DNA of 64,000 nucleotides from the NCBI GenBank assembly GCA_028023455.1, contig JAQFVV010012507.1, forward strand, positions 1,619,456-1,683,455, written 5' to 3'. This DNA is from Epiperipatus broadwayi. Its lineage: Eukaryota > Onychophora > Udeonychophora > Euonychophora > Peripatidae. The notes beneath the pieces were generated by a model. That model was not told where the DNA came from, searched no databases, and worked only from the letters and a program-made list of their open reading frames with translations. Shown piece by piece: positions 63,820 to 64,000 of this stretch; positions within the stretch are counted from its first letter, which is position 1, and each line of letters begins with the position of its first letter. The position numbers were made by a program, and so were the translations under genes.

Positions 63820-64000
63820 AATACCCCATTTTTTAGCTTGTTAAATGTAACTTTAACAGATTGGAATCTATATTGTTTATGAAGGTTTAAATTCATCTCT
63901 TTACTTAAGCTGTCAAGATATTTGAGAAATATTTTATGTTCTTAAGATGATAGTTGTTCAAGGTAAAAGCTGATAAAGCTTTTTTGTTCCATCATTGGCT
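63820..64000 (-). repeat. Possible LINE D-related segment at window edge
   Basis: AAATACCCCATTTTTTAGCT then TGTTAAATG, and later AAGCTGTCAAGATATTTGAG, align loosely with 37795-37930 next to LINE D. Spacing is similar. The rest of the match would lie outside the window. Confidence 0.35.

Overview
This window is AT-rich nuclear DNA (about three quarters A+T by eye) from a eukaryote, most likely an invertebrate animal. It has no bacterial-style operons and no ribosome binding site pattern. Its recognisable coding sequence comes from Penelope-like elements with a GIY-YIG endonuclease and from several non-LTR retrotransposons. It also carries tRNA-derived SINEs, foldback elements, long (TAA)n tracts and a 500-N assembly gap. 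I could not identify the species, and I found no convincing single-copy host gene. In DNA this AT-rich, most open frames of 60-100 codons are expected by chance.

Layout. 1-2050: two direct copies of a repeat, then two fragments of RTE-type LINE family A. 2055-9165: a Penelope-like locus (PLE1), with a minus-strand 3' fragment head-to-head with a plus-strand copy. The plus copy is split by a palindromic element, which is itself split by a 2.2-kb TG...CA element; a SINE and another foldback element sit further downstream. 9258-12530: an antisense family A LINE interrupted by two hairpin elements and a SINE. 13.4-24 kb: foldbacks, a SINE, a 1.18-kb TIR transposon and tandem duplications in otherwise featureless DNA. 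25.35-27.93 kb: LINE family B (BovB-like endonuclease and reverse transcriptase, decayed). 29.8-31.5 kb: a diverged third copy of the 2.2-kb element. 34.8-36.2 kb: a second Penelope family (PLE2), again as a head-to-head inverted pair. 37.8-38.6 kb: antisense LINE family D. 39.6-42.5 kb: the most complete family A LINE. 44.8-46.9 kb: two more PLE2 copies. 48.7-49.9 kb: a probable LINE tail between (TAA)n tracts, then the gap. 54.28-57.18 kb: a complete 2.15-kb TG...CA element beside a third Penelope lineage (PLE3). 59.7-61.8 kb: antisense LINE family C, then a SINE.

How the parts relate. Duplicated sequence inside the window lets several insertions be read against an empty counterpart, so their ends and target duplications can be stated without a database. 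The least familiar signals are: (1) a short hairpin element family found at five sites, each flanked by 11-17 bp direct repeats; (2) a tRNA-like block with A-box and B-box similarity in the tail of PLE2, kept in four copies (the A-box side is lost in one); and (3) the same head-to-head inverted partial-copy arrangement in two unrelated Penelope families.
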